A stretch of 10,875 bases of DNA from Acanthamoeba castellanii str. Neff (Eukaryota > Discosea > Longamoebia > Acanthamoebidae): the NCBI RefSeq assembly GCF_000313135.1, contig NW_004457458.1:1-10875 (forward strand), given 5' to 3'. Each line of letters starts with the position of its first letter. Positions within the stretch are counted from its first letter, which is position 1. A program made the position numbers and the translations under genes. Below the pieces are notes generated by a model that had not been told where the DNA came from, did not search any database, and was given only the letters and a program-made list of their open reading frames with translations. This document shows, one piece after another, positions 9,996-10,875 of the stretch.

Positions 9996-10031
9996 GGTTC
10001 CCACAGGGCCTGATAGGCACCCGTGGGAACC
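9996..10031. promoter_or_regulatory. Inverted repeat GGTTCCCAC ... GTGGGAACC with 18-nt spacer
   Basis: Arms 9996-10004 and 10023-10031 are perfect 9-bp complements. The spacer adds partial pairing (GGGCCT with AGGCACCC). It sits near the middle of the divergent promoter, so it could be an operator-like site serving both genes. Confidence 0.45.
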
Positions 10032-10095
10032 CAACAGTCCAAAGACCAACCGCCTCCAACAGGACAACTCATGTCCCACTTTTCGATGGAAATTG

Positions 10096-10109
10096 GTCGC
10101 CATGGCAAC
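10096..10109. promoter_or_regulatory. RFX X-box-like palindrome GTCGCCATGGCAAC
   Basis: The 14-mer differs at one base from the symmetric form GTTGCCATGGCAAC of the X-box bound by RFX winged-helix factors (GTYGCC...GGYAAC). It lies 33 bp before the TATA box of the aldehyde dehydrogenase. Binding is inference. Confidence 0.45.
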
Positions 10110-10141
10110 GACTGCCCGCACAGATTGCGGCACCAGTGCCC

Positions 10142-10149
10142 TATAAATA
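10142..10149 (+). promoter_or_regulatory. TATA box (TATAAATA) for aldehyde dehydrogenase
   Basis: A consensus TATA box starting 81 nt before the ATG at 10223, at the same spacing as the other TATA genes in the window. Confidence 0.75.
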
Positions 10150-10222
10150 AACTACCACCGCTGTTTGTGCACACACACACACTCATACAGAACACCAAAC
10201 ACAACAACATCAACCCTGCGAA

Positions 10223-10851
10223 ATGGCCTCCACGACCGCTACCAGACAACAGCAACAGCAACAGCAACCAGAGCTGAAGCTCTTTGACCCTGACATGAGA
10301 ATTCCTGACAAGATCCGCGTTCCCAAGTTGCAGACCAACCTCCTGATCAACAACCGGTGGGTCCACCCCAGGGTCGACAAGACCTTCGCCACCATCAACC
10401 CGGCCACCGGGGAGACCATCTGCCAAGTCTCCGAGGCTCATGCGGAGGACGTCGACCTGGCCGTGCACGCGGCTAAGAACGCCTTCCCGGCCTGGTCCAC
10501 AACTCCAGGTGCGCCAACCCCTCAATGGGCAATCGGCCATGTTGGAACTCGTTCCTGTGCTCACACCTCGTCTTTGTTGAAGGCACGGAGAGGGCTCGGC
10601 TGTTGCACAGGCTCGCCCAATTGATCGAAGAACACCAAGATGAGATCGCGGCCATCGAGTCGCTGGATTCGGGCAAGCCCTACGCGTCGCACGTGAAAAA
10701 GTTTGATCTGCCACTCGCGGCCAACACCTACCGCTACTACGCCGGTTGGGCCGACAAGATCCAGGGCAAGACCATCCCGGTGGCCGGACCCTATCACGCC
10801 TATTCGCTGCTGCAGCCAGTGGGCGTCGTGGGCGCCATTATTCCATGGAAC
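10223..10851 (+). CDS. Aldehyde dehydrogenase, N-terminal 185 residues (gene runs off the window)
   Basis: Exons are 10223-10508 and 10583-10851. The first intron (10509-10582) is GT-AG in phase 1; a second begins GTACGT at 10852. The family oxidises aldehydes to acids with NAD(P)+. Evidence: LINNRWVHPRVDKTFATINP then ATGE (the usual N-terminal strand pair), VDLAVHAAKNAFPAWS, ERARLLHRLAQLIEEHQDE, ESLDSGKP, YYAGWADKIQGKTIPV, and PVGVVGAIIPWN, the start of the cofactor-binding motif. The KIQGKTIPV stretch resembles the ALDH1/ALDH2 class. Catalytic Glu and Cys would lie beyond the window; about 500 aa is expected in all. The N-terminus has a seven-Gln run (residues 9-15) and is not clearly a mitochondrial presequence. 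Confidence 0.93.
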
Positions 10852-10875
10852 GTACGTTGTTTGCAATCGTCAGCT

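Larger units (their letters stand above)
9785..10222. promoter_or_regulatory. Divergent promoter region between reductase and aldehyde dehydrogenase
   Basis: These 438 bp separate the ATG at 9784 (minus) from the ATG at 10223 (plus). A weak TATA-like CTACAAAAAG lies on the minus strand near 9843-9852. Reading frames here show no family similarity and no G/C-third bias, so I read no gene in it. Confidence 0.6.

Overview
The window looks like nuclear DNA of a free-living amoeba close to Acanthamoeba. This is inferred from several things: GC-rich coding with strong G/C third positions, many short phase-consistent introns (mostly 67-165 nt), very close gene spacing, TATA boxes about 75-80 nt before the ATG, and an F-box/ankyrin protein. 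No mobile element, rRNA, tRNA, CRISPR array or viral gene was found. I rebuilt seven genes by hand from splice sites, reading-frame phase and protein-family similarity. Together they hold 28 introns, and almost all the long intronless reading frames in the window are shadows.

Layout: (1) 27-1837, minus, six exons: a basic, Ala/Pro/Lys-rich protein of unknown function, probably nuclear. (2) 2039-3485, minus, three exons: an unknown protein with an N-terminal hydrophobic part and a charged, acidic C-terminal part. (3) 3486-4171: an intergenic region shared by two divergent promoters, with dyad elements, CCAAT boxes and a TATA box. (4) 4172-4783, plus, two exons: a small secreted Thr/Lys/His-rich protein with four Cys-Pro repeats. 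(5) 4871-6908, minus, eight exons: an F-box/ankyrin-repeat protein, convergent with the previous gene. (6) 6989-7724, minus: a short, uncertain three-exon gene ending in a winged-helix-like segment. (7) 7829-9784, minus, ten exons: an NADP-dependent medium-chain reductase of the leukotriene B4 12-hydroxydehydrogenase/prostaglandin reductase type, with two GC-AG introns. (8) 9785-10222: a divergent promoter with a stem-loop-like dyad, an RFX X-box-like palindrome and a TATA box. (9) 10223 to the window end, plus: the start of an aldehyde dehydrogenase gene.

The reductase and the aldehyde dehydrogenase share a 438-bp divergent control region. Both families act on reactive carbonyls, so joint regulation in aldehyde/enone detoxification is a reasonable inference. 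The F-box protein would be a substrate receptor for an SCF ubiquitin ligase. No cassette-like new system is evident. The most unusual signals are the splice donors (C at +4 in 22 of 28 introns), the two GC-AG introns in one gene, the element at 6983-6993 that appears to be stop codon, poly(A) signal and TATA box at once, the palindromic promoter elements, and the small repeat-bearing secreted protein.
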